From Pampus argenteus (lineage: Eukaryota > Chordata > Actinopteri > Scombriformes > Stromateidae): a stretch of DNA of 64,000 bases. Shown piece by piece: positions 11,861 through 25,964 of this stretch (positions within the stretch are counted from its first letter, which is position 1; each line of letters starts with the position of its first letter). The stretch spans positions 1,400,001 through 1,464,000 of the forward strand of contig CM072877.1 in assembly GCA_036937835.1 (NCBI GenBank). Direction: 5' to 3'. The translations under genes were made by a program, and so were the position numbers. The notes below the pieces were generated by a model. The model saw only the letters and a program-made list of their open reading frames with translations. It did not search any database and was not told the origin of the DNA.

Positions 11861-12530
11861 CAATGAAAACCATGTTTGCCATCAACAAGTAACTGATTTC
11901 TAATGATTAGGACCAAAAAACTCACTTCTGAGAGCTTCCTGCAGCTTTTAATGTAACATTTGTAAAAATAGCTTTCTCTCAGGCCAAAACTGACAACTAC
12001 AGTTTTTCTTAAACAAGGAGCAATATTTTCAATCAAAACCATGTTTGCCATCAACAAGTAACTGATTTCTAATGATTAGGACCAAAAAACTCACTTCTGA
12101 GAGCTTCCTGCAGCTTTTACTGTAATATTTGTAAAAATAGCTTTCTCTTAGGCCAAAACTGACAACTACAGTTTTTCTTAAACAAGGAGCAATATTTTCA
12201 ATCAAAACCATGTTTGCCATCAACAAGTAACTGATTTCTAATGATTAGGACCAAAAAACTCACTTCTGAGAGCTTCCTGCAGCTTTTACTGTAACATTTG
12301 TAAAAATAGCTTTGTCTCAGGCCAAAACTGACAACTACAGTTTTTCTTAAACAAGGAGCAATATTTTCAATCAAAACCATGTTTGCCATCAACAAGTAAC
12401 TGATTTCTAATGATTAGGACCAAAAAACTCACTTCTGAGAGCTTCCTGCAGCTTTTACTGTAACATTTGTAAAAATAGCTTTCTCTCAGGCCAAAACTGA
12501 CAACTACAGTTTTTCTTAAACAAGGATCAG
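8648..12530. repeat. Segment homologous to 47,199-51,590 (copy 1)
   Basis: Marker monomers line up with 47.2-51.4 kb at an offset of 38,551 up to about 9.6 kb and 38,888-38,889 after it. The 338-bp change is two extra C118A monomers on the other side, near 48.2-48.5 kb. Shared markers include the G97T monomer near 9,733, T42C near 10,691, C37T near 10,856, the hybrid near 10,898, G72T near 11,396, C60G near 11,553 and the C157T/G169A pair near 11,650-11,663. Confidence 0.82.
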
Positions 12531-15500
12531 TATTTTCAATCAAAACCATGTTTGCCATCAACAAGTAACTGATTTCTAATTATTAGGACCAAAAAACTCA
12601 CTTCTGAGAGCTTCCTGCAGCTTTTACTGTAACATTTGTAAAAATAGCTTTCTCTCAGGCCAAAACTGACAACTACAGTTTTTCTTAAACAAGGAGCAAT
12701 ATTTTCAATCAAAACCATGTTTGCCATCAACAAGTAACTGATTTCTAATGATTAGGAGCCCAAAAAAAACTTGTGAGAGCTTCCTGCAGCTTTTACTGTA
12801 ACATTTGTAAAAATAGCTTTCTCTCAGGCCAAAACTGATAACTACAGTTTTTCTTAAACAAGGAGCAATATTTTCAATGAAAACCATGTTTGCCATCAAC
12901 AAGTAACTGATTTCTAATGATTAGGACCAAAAAACTCACTTCTGAGAGCTTCCTGCAGCTTTTAATGTAACATTTGTAAAAATAGCTTTCTCTCAGGCCA
13001 AAACTGACAACTACAGTTTTTCTTAAACAAGGAGCAATATTTTCAATCAAAACCATGTTTGCCATCAACAAGTAACTGATTTCTAATGATTAGGACCAAA
13101 AAACTCACTTCTGAGAGCTTCCTGCAGCTTTTAATGTAACATTTGTAAAAATAGCTTTCTCTCAGGCCAAAACTGACAACTACAGTTTTTCTTAAACAAG
13201 GAGCAATATTTTCAATCAAAACCATGTTTGCTATCAACAAGTAACTGATTTCTAATGATTAGGACCAAAAAACTCACTTCTGAGAGCTTCCTGCAGCTTT
13301 TACTGTAATATTTGTAAAAATAGCTTTCTCTTAGGCCAAAACTGACAACTACAGTTTTTCTTAAACAAGGAGCAATATTTTCAATCAAAACCATGTTTGC
13401 CATCAACAAGTAACTGATTTCTAATGATTAGGACCAAAAAACTCACTTCTGAGAGCTTCCTGCAGCTTTTACTGTAACATTTGTAAAAATAGCTTTGTCT
13501 CAGGCCAAAACTGACAACTACAGTTTTTCTTAAACAAGGAGCAATATTTTCAATCAAAACCATGTTTGCCATCAACAAGTAACTGATTTCTAATGATTAG
13601 GACCAAAAAACTCACTTCTGAGAGCTTCCTGCAGCTTTTAATGTAACATTTGTAAAAATAGCTTTCTCTCAGGCCAAAACTGACAACTACAGTTTTTCTT
13701 AAATAAGGATCAATATTTTCAATCAAAACCGTGTTTGCCATCAACAAGTAACTGATTTCTAATGATTAGGACCAAAAAACTCACTTCTGAGAGCTTCCTG
13801 CAGCTTTTACTGTAACATTTGTAAAAATAGCTTTCTCTCAGGCCAAAACTGACAACTACAGTTTTTCTTAAACAAGGAGCAATATTTTCAATCAAAACCG
13901 TGTTTGCCATCAACAAGTAACTGATTTCTAATGATTAGGACCAAAAAACTCACTTCTGAGAGCTTCCTGCAGCTTTTACTGTAACATTTGTAAAAATAGC
14001 TTTGTCTCAGGCCAAAACTGACAACTACAGTTTTTCTTAAACAAGGAGCAATATTTTCAATCAAAACCATGTTTGCCATCAACAAGTAACTGATTTCTAA
14101 TGATTAGGACCAAAAAACTCACTTCTGAGAGCTTCCTGCAGCTTTTACTGTAACATTTGTAAAAATAGCTTTCTCTCAGGCCAAAACTGACAACTACAGT
14201 TTTTCTTAAACAAGGATCAATATTTTCAATCAAAACCATGTTTGCCATCAACAAGTAACTGATTTCTAATTATTAGGACCAAAAAACTCACTTCTGAGAG
14301 CTTCCTGCAGCTTTTACTGTAACATTTGTAAAAATAGCTTTCTCTCAGGCCAAAACTGATAACTACAGTTTTTCTTAAACAAGGAGCAATATTTTCAATC
14401 AAAACCATGTTTGCCATCAACAAGTAACTGATTTCTAATGATTAGGAGCCCAAAAAAAACTTGTGAGAGCTTCCTGCAGCTTTTACTGTAACATTTGTAA
14501 AAATAGCTTTCTCTCAGGCCAAAACTGACAACTACAGTTTTTCTTAAACAAGGAGCAATATTTTCAATGAAAACCATGTTTGCCATCAACAAGTAACTGA
14601 TTTCTAATGATTAGGACCAAAAAACTCACTTCTGAGAGCTTCCTGCAGCTTTTAATGTAACATTTGTAAAAATAGCTTTCTCTCAGGCCAAAACTGACAA
14701 CTACAGTTTTTCTTAAACAAGGAGCAATATTTTCAATCAAAACCATGTTTGCCATCAACAAGTAACTGATTTCTAATGATTAGGACCAAAAAACTCACTT
14801 CTGAGAGCTTCCTGCAGCTTTTAATGTAACATTTGTAAAAATAGCTTTCTCTCAGGCCAAAACTGACAACTACAGTTTTTCTTAAACAAGGAGCAATATT
14901 TTCAATCAAAACCATGTTTGCTATCAACAAGTAACTGATTTCTAATGATTAGGACCAAAAAACTCACTTCTGAGAGCTTCCTGCAGCTTTTACTGTAATA
15001 TTTGTAAAAATAGCTTTCTCTTAGGCCAAAACTGACAACTACAGTTTTTCTTAAACAAGGAGCAATATTTTCAATCAAAACCATGTTTGCCATCAACAAG
15101 TAACTGATTTCTAATGATTAGGACCAAAAAACTCACTTCTGAGAGCTTCCTGCAGCTTTTACTGTAACATTTGTAAAAATAGCTTTGTCTCAGGCCAAAA
15201 CTGACAACTACAGTTTTTCTTAAACAAGGAGCAATATTTTCAATCAAAACCATGTTTGCCATCAACAAGTAACTGATTTCTAATGATTAGGACCAAAAAA
15301 CTCACTTCTGAGAGCTTCCTGCAGCTTTTACTGTAACATTTGTAAAAATAGCTTTGTCTCAGGCCAAAACTGACAACTACAGTTTTTCTTAAATAAGGAT
15401 CAATATTTTCAATCAAAACCGTGTTTGCCATCAACAAGTAACTGATTTCTAATGATTAGGACCAAAAAACTCACTTCTGAGAGCTTCCTGCAGCTTTTAC

Positions 15501-15580
15501 TGTAACATTTGTAAAAATAGCTTTCTCTCAGGCCAAAACTGACAACTACAGTTTTTCTTAAACAAGGAGCAATATTTTCA
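12200..15580. repeat. 10-monomer (1,690 bp) tandem duplication
   Basis: The series at 12,198-13,887 recurs at 13,888-15,577. Shared markers are the long-A monomer (about 12,756 and 14,446), two successive C118A monomers, C47T (GTTTGCTATC, near 13,230 and 14,920), C124T with C147T, C12T without T31 loss (near 13,703 and 15,393) and A39G (AACCGTG, near 13,730 and 15,420). A second A39G monomer follows in both copies. The copies differ at A21G near 12,529 (first only), at positions 118 and 143 in one monomer, and by a displaced C161T. Confidence 0.85.
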
Positions 15581-15752
15581 ATCAAAACCGTGTTTGCCAT
15601 CAACAAGTAACTGATTTCTAATGATTAGGACCAAAAAACTCACTTCTGAGAGCTTCCTGCAGCTTTTACTGTAACATTTGTAAAAATAGCTTTCTCTCAG
15701 GCCAAAACTGACAACTACTGTTTTTCTTAAACAAGGAGCAATATTTTCAATC

Positions 15753-16092
15753 AAAACCATGTTTGCCATCAACAAGTAACTGATTTCTAATGATTAGGAC
15801 CAAAAAACTCACTTCTGAGAGCTTCCTGCAGCTTTTACTGTAACATTTGTAAAAAATAGCTTTCTCTCAGGCCAAAACTGACAACTACAGTTTTTCTTAA
15901 ACAAGGATCAATATTTTCAATGAAAACCATGTTTGCCATCAACAAGTAACTGATTTCTAATGATTAGGACCAAAAAACTCACTTCTGAGAGCTTCCTGCA
16001 GCTTTTACTGTAACATTTGTAAAAAATAGCTTTCTCTCAGGCCAAAACTGACAACTACAGTTTTTCTTAAACAAGGATCAATATTTTCAATG
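15753..16092. repeat. Single-monomer (170 bp) tandem duplication
   Basis: Two consecutive 170-bp periods share an extra A in the A-run at monomer positions 131-135 (at 15,851 and 16,021). The three flanking monomer starts are 15,721, 15,891 and 16,061. The second and third carry G18T and C32G while the first does not, so the repeated stretch runs from inside the first monomer to inside the third. Confidence 0.75.
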
Positions 16093-17075
16093 AAAACCAT
16101 GTTTGCCATCAACAAGTAACTGATTTCTAATGATTAGGACCAAGAAACTCACTTCTGAGAGCTTCCTGCAGCTTTTACTGTAACATTTGTAAAAATAGCT
16201 TTGTCTCAGGCCAAAACTGACAACTACAGTTTTTCTTAAACAAGGAGCAATATTTTCAATCAAAACCATGTTTGCCATCAACAAGTAACTGATTTCTAAT
16301 GATTAGGACCAAAAAAACTCACTTCTGAGAGCTTCCTGCAGCTTTTACTGTAACATTTGTAAAAATAGCTTTGTCTCAGGCCAAAACTGACAACTACAGT
16401 TTTTCTTAAACAAGGAGCAATATTTTCAATCAAAACCATGTTTGCCATCAACAAGTAACTGATTTCTAATGATTAGGACCAAAAAGCTCACTTCTGAGAG
16501 CTTCCTGCAGCTTTTACTGTAACATTTGTAAAAACTGCTTTCTCTCAGGCCAAAACTGACAATTACAGTTTTTCTTAAACAAGGAGCAATATTTTCAATC
16601 AAAACCATGTTTGCCATCAACAAGTAACTGATTTCTAATGATTAGGACCAAAAAACTCACTTCTGAGAGCTTCCTGCAGCTTTTACTGTAACATTTGTAA
16701 AAATAGCTTTCTCTCAGGCCAAAACTGACAACTACAGTTTTTCTTAAACAAGGAGCAATATTTTCAATGAAAACCATGTTTGCCATCAACAAGTAACTGA
16801 TTTCTAATGATTAGGACCAAAAAACTCACTTCTGAGAGCTTCCTGCAGCTTTTACTGTAACATTTGTAAAAATAGCTTTCTCTCAGGCCAAAACTGACAA
16901 CTACAGTTTTTCTTAAACAAGGATCAATATTTTCAATGAAAACCATGTTTGCCATCAACAAGTAACTGATTTCTAATGATTAGGACCAAAAAACTCACTT
17001 CTGAGAGCTTCCTGCAGCTTTTACTGTAACATTTGTAAAAATAGCTTTCTCTCAGGCCAAAACTGACAACTACAG

Positions 17076-17423
17076 TTTTTCTTAAACAAGGATCAATATT
17101 TTCAATCAAAACCATGTGTGCCATCAACAAGTAACTGATTTCTAATGATTAGGACCAAAAAACTCACTTCTGAGAGCTTCCTGCAGCTTTTACTGTAACA
17201 TTTGTAAAAATAGCTTTCTCTCAGGCCAAAACTGACAACTACAGTTTTTCTTAAACAAGGATCAATATTTTCAATCAAAACCATGTGTGCCATCAACAAG
17301 TAACTGATTTCTAATGATTAGGACCAAAAAACTCACTTCTGAGAGCTTCCTGCAGCTTTTACTGTAACATTTGTAAAAATAGCTTTCTCTCAGGCCAAAA
17401 CTGACAACTACAGTTTTTCTTAA
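17076..17423. repeat. Single-monomer (169 bp) tandem duplication with private variant
   Basis: The T43G change (CCATGTGTGCC) occurs only at 17,118 and 17,287 in this window, exactly 169 bp apart in adjacent monomers. Both monomers also carry G18T with C32. A one-monomer duplication is the simplest cause; local conversion is an alternative. Confidence 0.75.
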
Positions 17424-18186
17424 ACAAGGAGCAATATTTTCAATGAAAACCATGTTTGCCATCAACAAGTAACTGATTTCTAATGATTAGGACCAAAAAA
17501 CTCACTTCTGAGAGCTTCCTGCAGCTTTTACTGTAACATTTGTAAAAATAGCTTTGTCTCAGGCCAAAACTGACAACTACAGTTTTTCTTAAACAAGGAG
17601 CAATATTTTCAATGAAAACCATGTTTGCCATCAACAAGTAACTGATGTCTAATGATTAGGACCAAAAAACTCACTTCTGAGAGCTTCCTGCAGCTTTTAC
17701 TGTAACATTTGTAAAAATAGCTTTCTCTCAGGCCAAAACTGACAACTACAGTTTTTCTTAAACAAGGAGCAATATTTTCAATCAAAACCATGTTTGCCAT
17801 CAACAAGTAACTGATTTCTAATGATTAGGACCAAAAAACTCACTTCTGAGAGCTTCCTGCAGCTTTTACTGTAACATTTGTAAAAATAGCTTTCTCTCAG
17901 GCCAAAACTGACAACTACAGTTTTTCTTAAACAAGGAGCCATATTTTCAATGAAAACCATGTTTGCCATCAACAAGTAACTGATTTCTAATGATTAGGAC
18001 CAAAAAACTCACTTCTGAGAGCTTCCTGCAGCTTTTAATGTAACATTTGTAAAAATAGCTTTCTCTCAGGCCAAAACTGACAACTACAGTTTTTCTTAAA
18101 CAAGGAGCAATATTTTCAATCAAAACCATGTTTGCCATCAACAAGTAACTGATTTCTAATGATTAGGAGCCCAAAAAAAAACTTGT

Positions 18187-21100
18187 GAGAGCTTCCTGCA
18201 GCTTTTACTGTAACATTTGTAAAAATAGCTTTCTCTCAGGCCAAAACTGACAACTACAGTTTTTCTTAAACAAGGATCAATATTTTCAATGAAAACCATG
18301 TTTGCCATCAACAAGTAACTGATTTCTAATGATTAGGACCAAAAAACTCACTTCTGAGAGCTTCCTGCAGCTTTTAATGTAACATTTGTAAAAATAGCTT
18401 TCTCTCAGGCCAAAACTGACAACTACAGTTTTTCTTAAACAAGGATCAATATTTTCAATGAAAACCATGTTTGCCATCAACAAGTAACTGATTTCTAATG
18501 ATTAGGACCAAAAAACTCACTTCTGAGAGCTTCCTGCAGCTTTTACTGTAATATTTGTCAAAATAGCTTTCTCTTAGGCCAAAACTGACAACTACAGTTT
18601 TTCTTAAACAAGGAGCAATATTTTCAATCAAAACCATGCTTGCCATCAACAAGTAACTGATTTCTAATGATTAGGACCAAAAAACTCACTTCTGAGAGCT
18701 TCCTGCAGCTTTTACTGTAACATTTGTAAAAATAGCTTTGTCTCAGGCCAAAACTGACAACTACAGTTTTTCTTAAACAAGGAGCAATATTTTCAATCAA
18801 AATCATGTTTGCCATCAACAAGTAACTGATTTCTAATGATTAGGAGCCCAAAAATAACTTCTGAGAGCTTCCTGCAGCTTTTACTGTAACATTTGTAAAA
18901 ATAGCTTTGTCTCAGGCCAAAACTGACAACTACAGTTTTTCTTAGCAAGGAGCAATATTTTCAATCAAAACCATGTTTGCCATCAACAAGTAACTGATTT
19001 CTAATGATTAGGACCAAAAAAACTCACTTCTGAGAGCTTCCTGCAGCTTTTACTGTAACATTTGCAAAAATAGCTTTCTCTTAGGCCAAAACTGACAACT
19101 ACAGTTTTTCTTAAACAAGGAGCAATATTTTCAATCAAAACCATGTTTGCCATCAACAAGTAACTGATTTCTAATGATTAGGAGCCCAAAAAAAAACTTG
19201 TGAGAGCTTCCTGCAGCTTTTACTGTAACATTTGTAAAAATAGCTTTCTCTCAGGCCAAAACTGACAACTACAGTTTTTCTTAAACAAGGAGCAATATTT
19301 TCAATGAAAACCATGTTTGCCATCAACAAGTAACTGATTTCTAATGATTAGGACCAAAAAACTCACTCCTGAGAGCTTTCTGCAGCTTTTAATGTAACAT
19401 TTGTAAAAATAGCTTTCTCTCAGGCCAAAACTGACAACTACAGTTTTTCTTAAACAAGGAGCAATATTTTCAATCAAAACCATGTTTGCCATCATCAAGT
19501 AACTGATTTCTAATGATTAGGACCAAAAAACTCACTTCTGAGAGCTTCCTGCAGCTTTTAATGTAACATTTGTAAAAATAGCTTTCTCTCAGGCCAAAAC
19601 TGACAACTACAGTTTTTCTTAAACAAGGAGCAATATTTTCAATCAAAACCATGTTTGCCATCAACAAGTAACTGATTTCTAATGATTAGGACCAAAAAAC
19701 TCACTTCTGAGAGCTTCCTGCAGCTTTTACTGTAATATTTGTAAAAATAGCTTTCTCTTAGGCCAAAACTGACAACTACAGTTTTTCTTAAACAAGGAGC
19801 AATATTTTCAATCAAAACCATGTTTGCCATCAACAAGTAACTGATTTCTAATGATTAGGACCAAAAAACTCACTTCTGAGAGCTTCCTGCAGCTTTTACT
19901 GTAACATTTGTAAAAATAGCTTTGTCTCAGGCCAAAACTGACAACTACAGTTTTTCTTAAACAAGGAGCAATATTTTCAATCAAAACCATGTTTGCCATC
20001 AACAAGTAACTGATTTCTAATGATTAGGACCAAAAAACTCACATCTGAGAGCTTCCTGCAGCTTTTACTGTAACATTTGTAAAAATAGCTTTGTCTCAGG
20101 CCAAAACTGACAACTACAGTTTTTCTTAAACAAGGAGCAATATTTTCAATCAAAACCATGTTTGCCATCAACAAGTAACTGATTTCTAATGAGTAGGACC
20201 AAAAAAACTCACTTCTGAGAGCTTCCTGCAGCTTTTACTGTAACATTTGTAAAAAATAGCTTTCTCTCAGGCCAAAACTGACAACTACAGTTTTTCTTAA
20301 ACAAGGAGCAATATTTTCAATGAAAACCATGTTTGCCATCAACAAGTAACTGATTTCTAATGATTAAGACCAAAAAACTCACTTCTGAGAGCTTCCTGCA
20401 GCTTTTACTGTAACATTTGTAAAAATAGCTTTCTCTCAGGCCAAAACTGACAACTACAGTTTTTCTTAAACAAGGATCAATATTTTCAACAAAACCATGT
20501 TTGCCATCAACAAGTAACTGATTTCTAATGATTAGGACCAAAAAACTCACTTCTGAGAGCTTCCTACAGCTTTTACTGTAACATTTGTAAAAATAGCTTT
20601 GTCTCAGGCCAAAACTGACAACTACAGTTTTTCTTAAACAAGGAGCAATATTTTCAATCAAAACCATGTTTGCCATCAACAAGTAACTGATTTCTAATGA
20701 GTAGGACCAAAAAAACTCACTTCTGAGAGCTTCCTGCAGCTTTTACTGTAACATTTTTAAAAATAGCTTTGTCTCAGGCCAAAACTGACAACTACAGTTT
20801 TTCTTAAACAAGGAGCAATATTTTCAATCAAAACCATGTTTGCCATCAACAAGTAACTGATTTCTAATGATTAGGACCAAAAAAACTCACTTCTGAGAGC
20901 TTCCTGCAGCTTTTACTGTAACATTTGTAAAAATAGCTTTCTCTCAGGCCAAAACTGACAACTACAGTTTTTCTTAAACAAGGAGCAATATTTTCAATGA
21001 AAACCATGTTTGCCATCAACAAGTAACTGATTTCTAATGATTAGTACCAAAAAACTCACTTCTGAGAGCTTCCTGCAGCTTTTACTGTAACATTTGTAAA

Positions 21101-24100
21101 AATAGCTTTCTCTCAGGCCAAAACTGACAACTACAGTTTTTCTTAAACAAGGATCAATATTTTCAATGAAAACCATGTTTGCCATCAACAAGTAACTGAT
21201 GTCTAATGATTAGGACCAAAAAACTCACTTCTGAGAGCTTCCTGCAGCTTTTACTGTAACATTTGTAAAAATAGCTTTGTCTCAGGCCAAAACTGACAAC
21301 TACAGTTTTTCTTAAACAAGGAGCAATATTTTCAATCAAAACCATGTTTGCCATCAACAAGTAACTGATTTCTAATGATTAGGACCAAACAACTCACTTC
21401 TGAGAGCTTTCCTGCAGCTTTTACTGTAACATTTGTAAAAATAGCTTTCTCTCAGGCCAAAACTGACAACTACAGTTTTTCTTAAACAAGGAGCAATATT
21501 TTCAATCAAAACCATGTTTGCCATCAACAAGTAACTGATTTCTAATGATTAGGACCAAAAAACTCACTTCTGAGAGCTTCCTGCAGCTTTAACTGTAACA
21601 TTTGTAAAAATAGCTTTCTCTCAGGCCAAAACTGACAACTACAGTTTTTCTTAAACAAGGAGCCATATTTTCAATGAAAACCATGTTTGCCATCAACAAG
21701 TAACTGATTTCTAATGATTAGGACCAAAAAACTCACTTCTGAGAGCTTCCTGCAGCTTTTAATGTAACATTTGTAAAAATAGCTTTCTCTCAGGCCAAAA
21801 CTGACAACTACAGTTTTTCTTAAACAAGGAGCAATATTTTCAATCAAAACCATGTTTGCCATCAACAAGTAACTGATTTCTAATGATAAGGACCAAAAAA
21901 CTCACTTCTGAGAGCTTCCTGCAGCTTTTACTGTAACATTTGTAAAAATAGCTTTCTCTCAGGCCAAAACTGACAACTACAGTTTTTCTTAAACAAGGAG
22001 CAATATTTTCAATCAAAACCATGTTTGCTATCAACAAGTAACTGATTTCTAATGATTAGGACCAAAAAACTCACTTCTGAGAGCTTCCTGCAGCTTTTAC
22101 TGTAACATTTGTAAAAATAGCTTTGTCTCAGGCCAAAACTGACAACTACAGTTTTTCTTAAACAAGGAGCAATATTTTCAATCAAAACCATGTTTGCCAT
22201 CAACAAGTAACTGATTTCTAATGATTAGGAGCCCAAAAATAACTTCTGAGAGCTTCCTGCAGCTTTTACTGTAACATTTGTAAAAATAGCTTTGTCTCAG
22301 GCCAAAACTGACAACTACAGTTTTTCTTAGCAAGGAGCAATATTTTCAATCAAAACCATGTTTGCCATCAACAAGTAACTGATTTCTAATGATTAGGACC
22401 AAAAAAACTCACTTCTGAGAGCTTCCTGCAGCTTTTACTGTAACATTTGTAAAAATAGCTTTCTCTTAGGCCAAAACTGACAACTACAGTTTTTCTTAAA
22501 CAAGGAGCAATATTTTCAATCAAAACCATGTTTGCCATCAACAAGTAACTGATTTCTAATGATTAGGAGCCCAAAAAAAAACTTGTGAGAGCTTCCTGCA
22601 GCTTTTACTGTAACATTTGTAAAAATAGCTTTCTCTCAGGCCAAAACTGACAACTACAGTTTTTCTTAAACAAGGAGCAATATTTTCAATGAAAACCATG
22701 TTTGCCATCAACAAGTAACTGATTTCTAATGATTAGGACCAAAAAACTCACTCCTGAGAGCTTTCTGCAGCTTTTAATGTAACATTTGTAAAAATAGCTT
22801 TCTCTCAGGCCAAAACTGACAACTACAGTTTTTCTTAAACAAGGAGCAATATTTTCAATCAAAACCATGTTTGCCATCAACAAGTAACTGATTTCTAATG
22901 ATTAGGACCAAAAAACTCACTTCTGAGAGCTTCCTGCAGCTTTTAATGTAACATTTGTAAAAATAGCTTTCTCTCAGGCCAAAACTGACAACTACAGTTT
23001 TTCTTAAACAAGGAGCAATAGTTTCAATCAAAACCATGTTTGCCATCAACAAGTAACTGATTTCTAATGATTAGGACCAAAAAACTCACTTCTGAGAGCT
23101 TCCTGCAGCTTTTACTGTAACATTTGTAAAAATAGCTTTGTCTCAGGCCAAAACTGACAACTACAGTTTTTCTTAAACAAGGAGCAATATTTTCAATCAA
23201 AACCATGTTTGCCATCAACAAGTAACTGATTTCTAATGATTAGGACCAAAAAACTCACATCTGAGAGCTTCCTGCAGCTTTTACTGTAACATTTGTAAAA
23301 ATAGCTTTGTCTCAGGCCAAAACTGACAACTACAGTTTTTCTTAAACAAGGAGCAATATTTTCAATCAAAACCATGTTTGCCATCAACAAGTAACTGATT
23401 TCTAATGATTAGGACCAAAAAACTCACTTCTGAGAGCTTCCTGCAGCTTTTACTGTAACATTTGTAAAAATAGCTTTCTCTCAGGCCAAAACTGACAACT
23501 ACAGTTTTTCTTAAACAAGGAGCAATATTTTCAATCAAAACCATGTTTGCCATCAACAAGTAACTGATTTCTAATGATTAGGACCAAAAAACTCACTTCT
23601 GAGAGCTTCCTGCAGCTTTTACTGTAACATTTGTAAAAATAGCTTTCTCTCAGGCCAAAACTGACAACTACAGTTTTTCTTAAACAAGGATCAATATTTT
23701 CAATGAAAACCATGTTTGCCATCAACAAGTAACTGATTTCTAATGATTAGGACCAAAAAACTCACTTCTGAGAGCTTCCTGCAGCTTTTACTGTAACATT
23801 TGTAAAAATAGCTTTGTCTCAGGCCAAAACTGACAACTACAGTTTTTCTTAAACAAGGAGCAATATTTTCAATCAAAACCATGTTTGCCATCAACAAGTA
23901 ACTGATTTCTAATGATTAGGACCAAAAAGCTCACTTCTGAGAGCTTCCTGCAGCTTTTACTGTAACATTTGTAAAAACTGCTTTCTCTCAGGCCAAAACT
24001 GACAATTACAGTTTTTCTTAAACAAGGAGCAATATTTTCAATCAAAACCATGTTTGCCATCAACAAGTAACTGATTTCTAATGATTAGGACCAAAAAACT

Positions 24101-25964
24101 CACTTCTGAGAGCTTCCTGCAGCTTTTACTGTAACATTTGTACAAATAGCTTTCTCTCAGGCCAAAACTGACAATTACAGTTTTTCTTAAACAAGGACCA
24201 ATATTTTCATTCAAAACCACATTTGCCATCAACAAGTAACTGATTTCTAATGATTAGGACCAAAAAACTCACTTCTGAGAGCTTCCTGCAGCTTTTACTG
24301 TAACATTTGTAAAAATAGCTTTCTCTCAGGCCAAAACTGACAACTACAGTTTTTCTTAAACAAGGATCAATATTTTCAACAAAACCATGTTTGCCATCAA
24401 CAAGTAACTGATTTCTAATGATTAGGACCAAAAAACTCACTTCTGAGAGCTTCCTGCAGCTTTTACTGTAACATTTGTAAAAATAGCTTTCTCTCAGGCC
24501 AAAACTGACAACTACAGTTTTTCTTAAACAAGGAGCAATATTTTCAATCAAAACCATGTTTGCCATCAACAAGTAACTGATTTCTAATGATTAGGACCAA
24601 AAAACTCACTTCTGAGAGCTTCCTGCAGCTTTTACTGTAACATTTGTAAAAATAGCTTTCTCTCAGGCCAAAACTGACAACTACAGTTTTTCTTAAACAA
24701 GGATCAATATTTTCAATGAAAACCATGTTTGCCATCAACAAGTAACTGATTTCTAATGATTAGGACCAAAAAACTCACTTCTGAGAGCTTCCTGCAGCTT
24801 TTACTGTAACATTTGTAAAAATAGCTTTCTCTCAGGCCAAAACTGACAATTACAGTTTTTCTTAAACAAGGAGCAATATTTTCAATCAAAACCATGTTTG
24901 CCATCAACAAGTAACTGATTTCTAATGATTAGGACCAAAAAACTAACTTCTGAGAGCTTCCTGCAGCTTTTACTGTAACATTTGTACAAATAGCTTTCTC
25001 TCAGGCCAAAACTGACAATTACAGTTTTTCTTAAACAAGGACCAATATTTTCATTCAAAACCACATTTGCCATCAACAAGTAACTGATTTCTAATGATTA
25101 GGACCAAAAAACTCACTTCTGAGAGCTTCCTGCAGCTTTTACTGTAACATTTGTAAAAATAGCTTTCTCTCAGGCCAAAACTGACAACTACAGTTTTTCT
25201 TAAACAAGGAGCAATATTTTCAATCAAAACCATGTTTGCCATCAACAAGTAACTGATTTCTAATGATTAGGACCAAAAAACTCACTTCTGAGAGCTTCCT
25301 GCAGCTTTTAATGTAACATTTGTAAAAATAGCTTTCTCTCAGGCCAAAACTGACAACTACAGTTTTTCTTAAACAAGGAGCAATATTTTCAATCAAAACC
25401 ATGTTTGCCATCAACAAGTAACTGATTTCTAATGATTAGGACCAAAAAACTCACTTCTGAGAGCTTCCTGCAGCTTTTAATGTAACATTTGTAAAAATAG
25501 CTTTCTCTCAGGCCAAAACTGACAACTACAGTTTTTCTTAAACAAGGAGCAATATTTTCAATCAAAACCATGTTTGCCATCAACAAGTAACTGATTTCTA
25601 ATGATTAGGACCAAAAAACTCACTTCTGAGAGCTTCCTGCAGCTTTTACTGTAACATTTGTAAAAATAGCTTTGTCTCAGGCCAAAACTGACAACTACAG
25701 TTTTTCTTAAACAAGGAGCAATATTTTCAATCAAAACCATGTTTGCCATCAACAAGTAACTGATTTCTAATGATTAGGACCAAAAAACTCACTTCTGAGA
25801 GCATCCTGCAGCTTTTACTGTAACATTTGTAAAAATAGCTTTCTCTCAGGCCAAAACTGACAACTACAGTTTTTCTTAAATAAGGATCAATATTTTCAAC
25901 AAAACCATGTTTGCCATCAACAAGTAACTGATTTCTAATGATTAGGACCAAAAAACTCACTTCT
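18187..25964. repeat. 46-monomer (7,778 bp) duplication unit, copy 1
   Basis: From about 18,187 to 25,196 this copy matches 25,965-32,975 at a constant offset of 7,778 bp. Rare markers shared at that offset include T94C with C105T, A52T (CATCATCAAG), T93A (CACATCTG), T74G (GAGTAGG), G77A (ATTAAGACC), G108A (CCTACAGC), G129T, GACCAAACAACT with GAGCTTTCC, T116A, T24G (CAATAGTTTC) and two divergent-class monomers. One difference was found: C at 19,065 against T at 26,843. The last part of this unit, 25.2-26.0 kb, instead resembles 34.7-35.5 kb. Confidence 0.93.
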
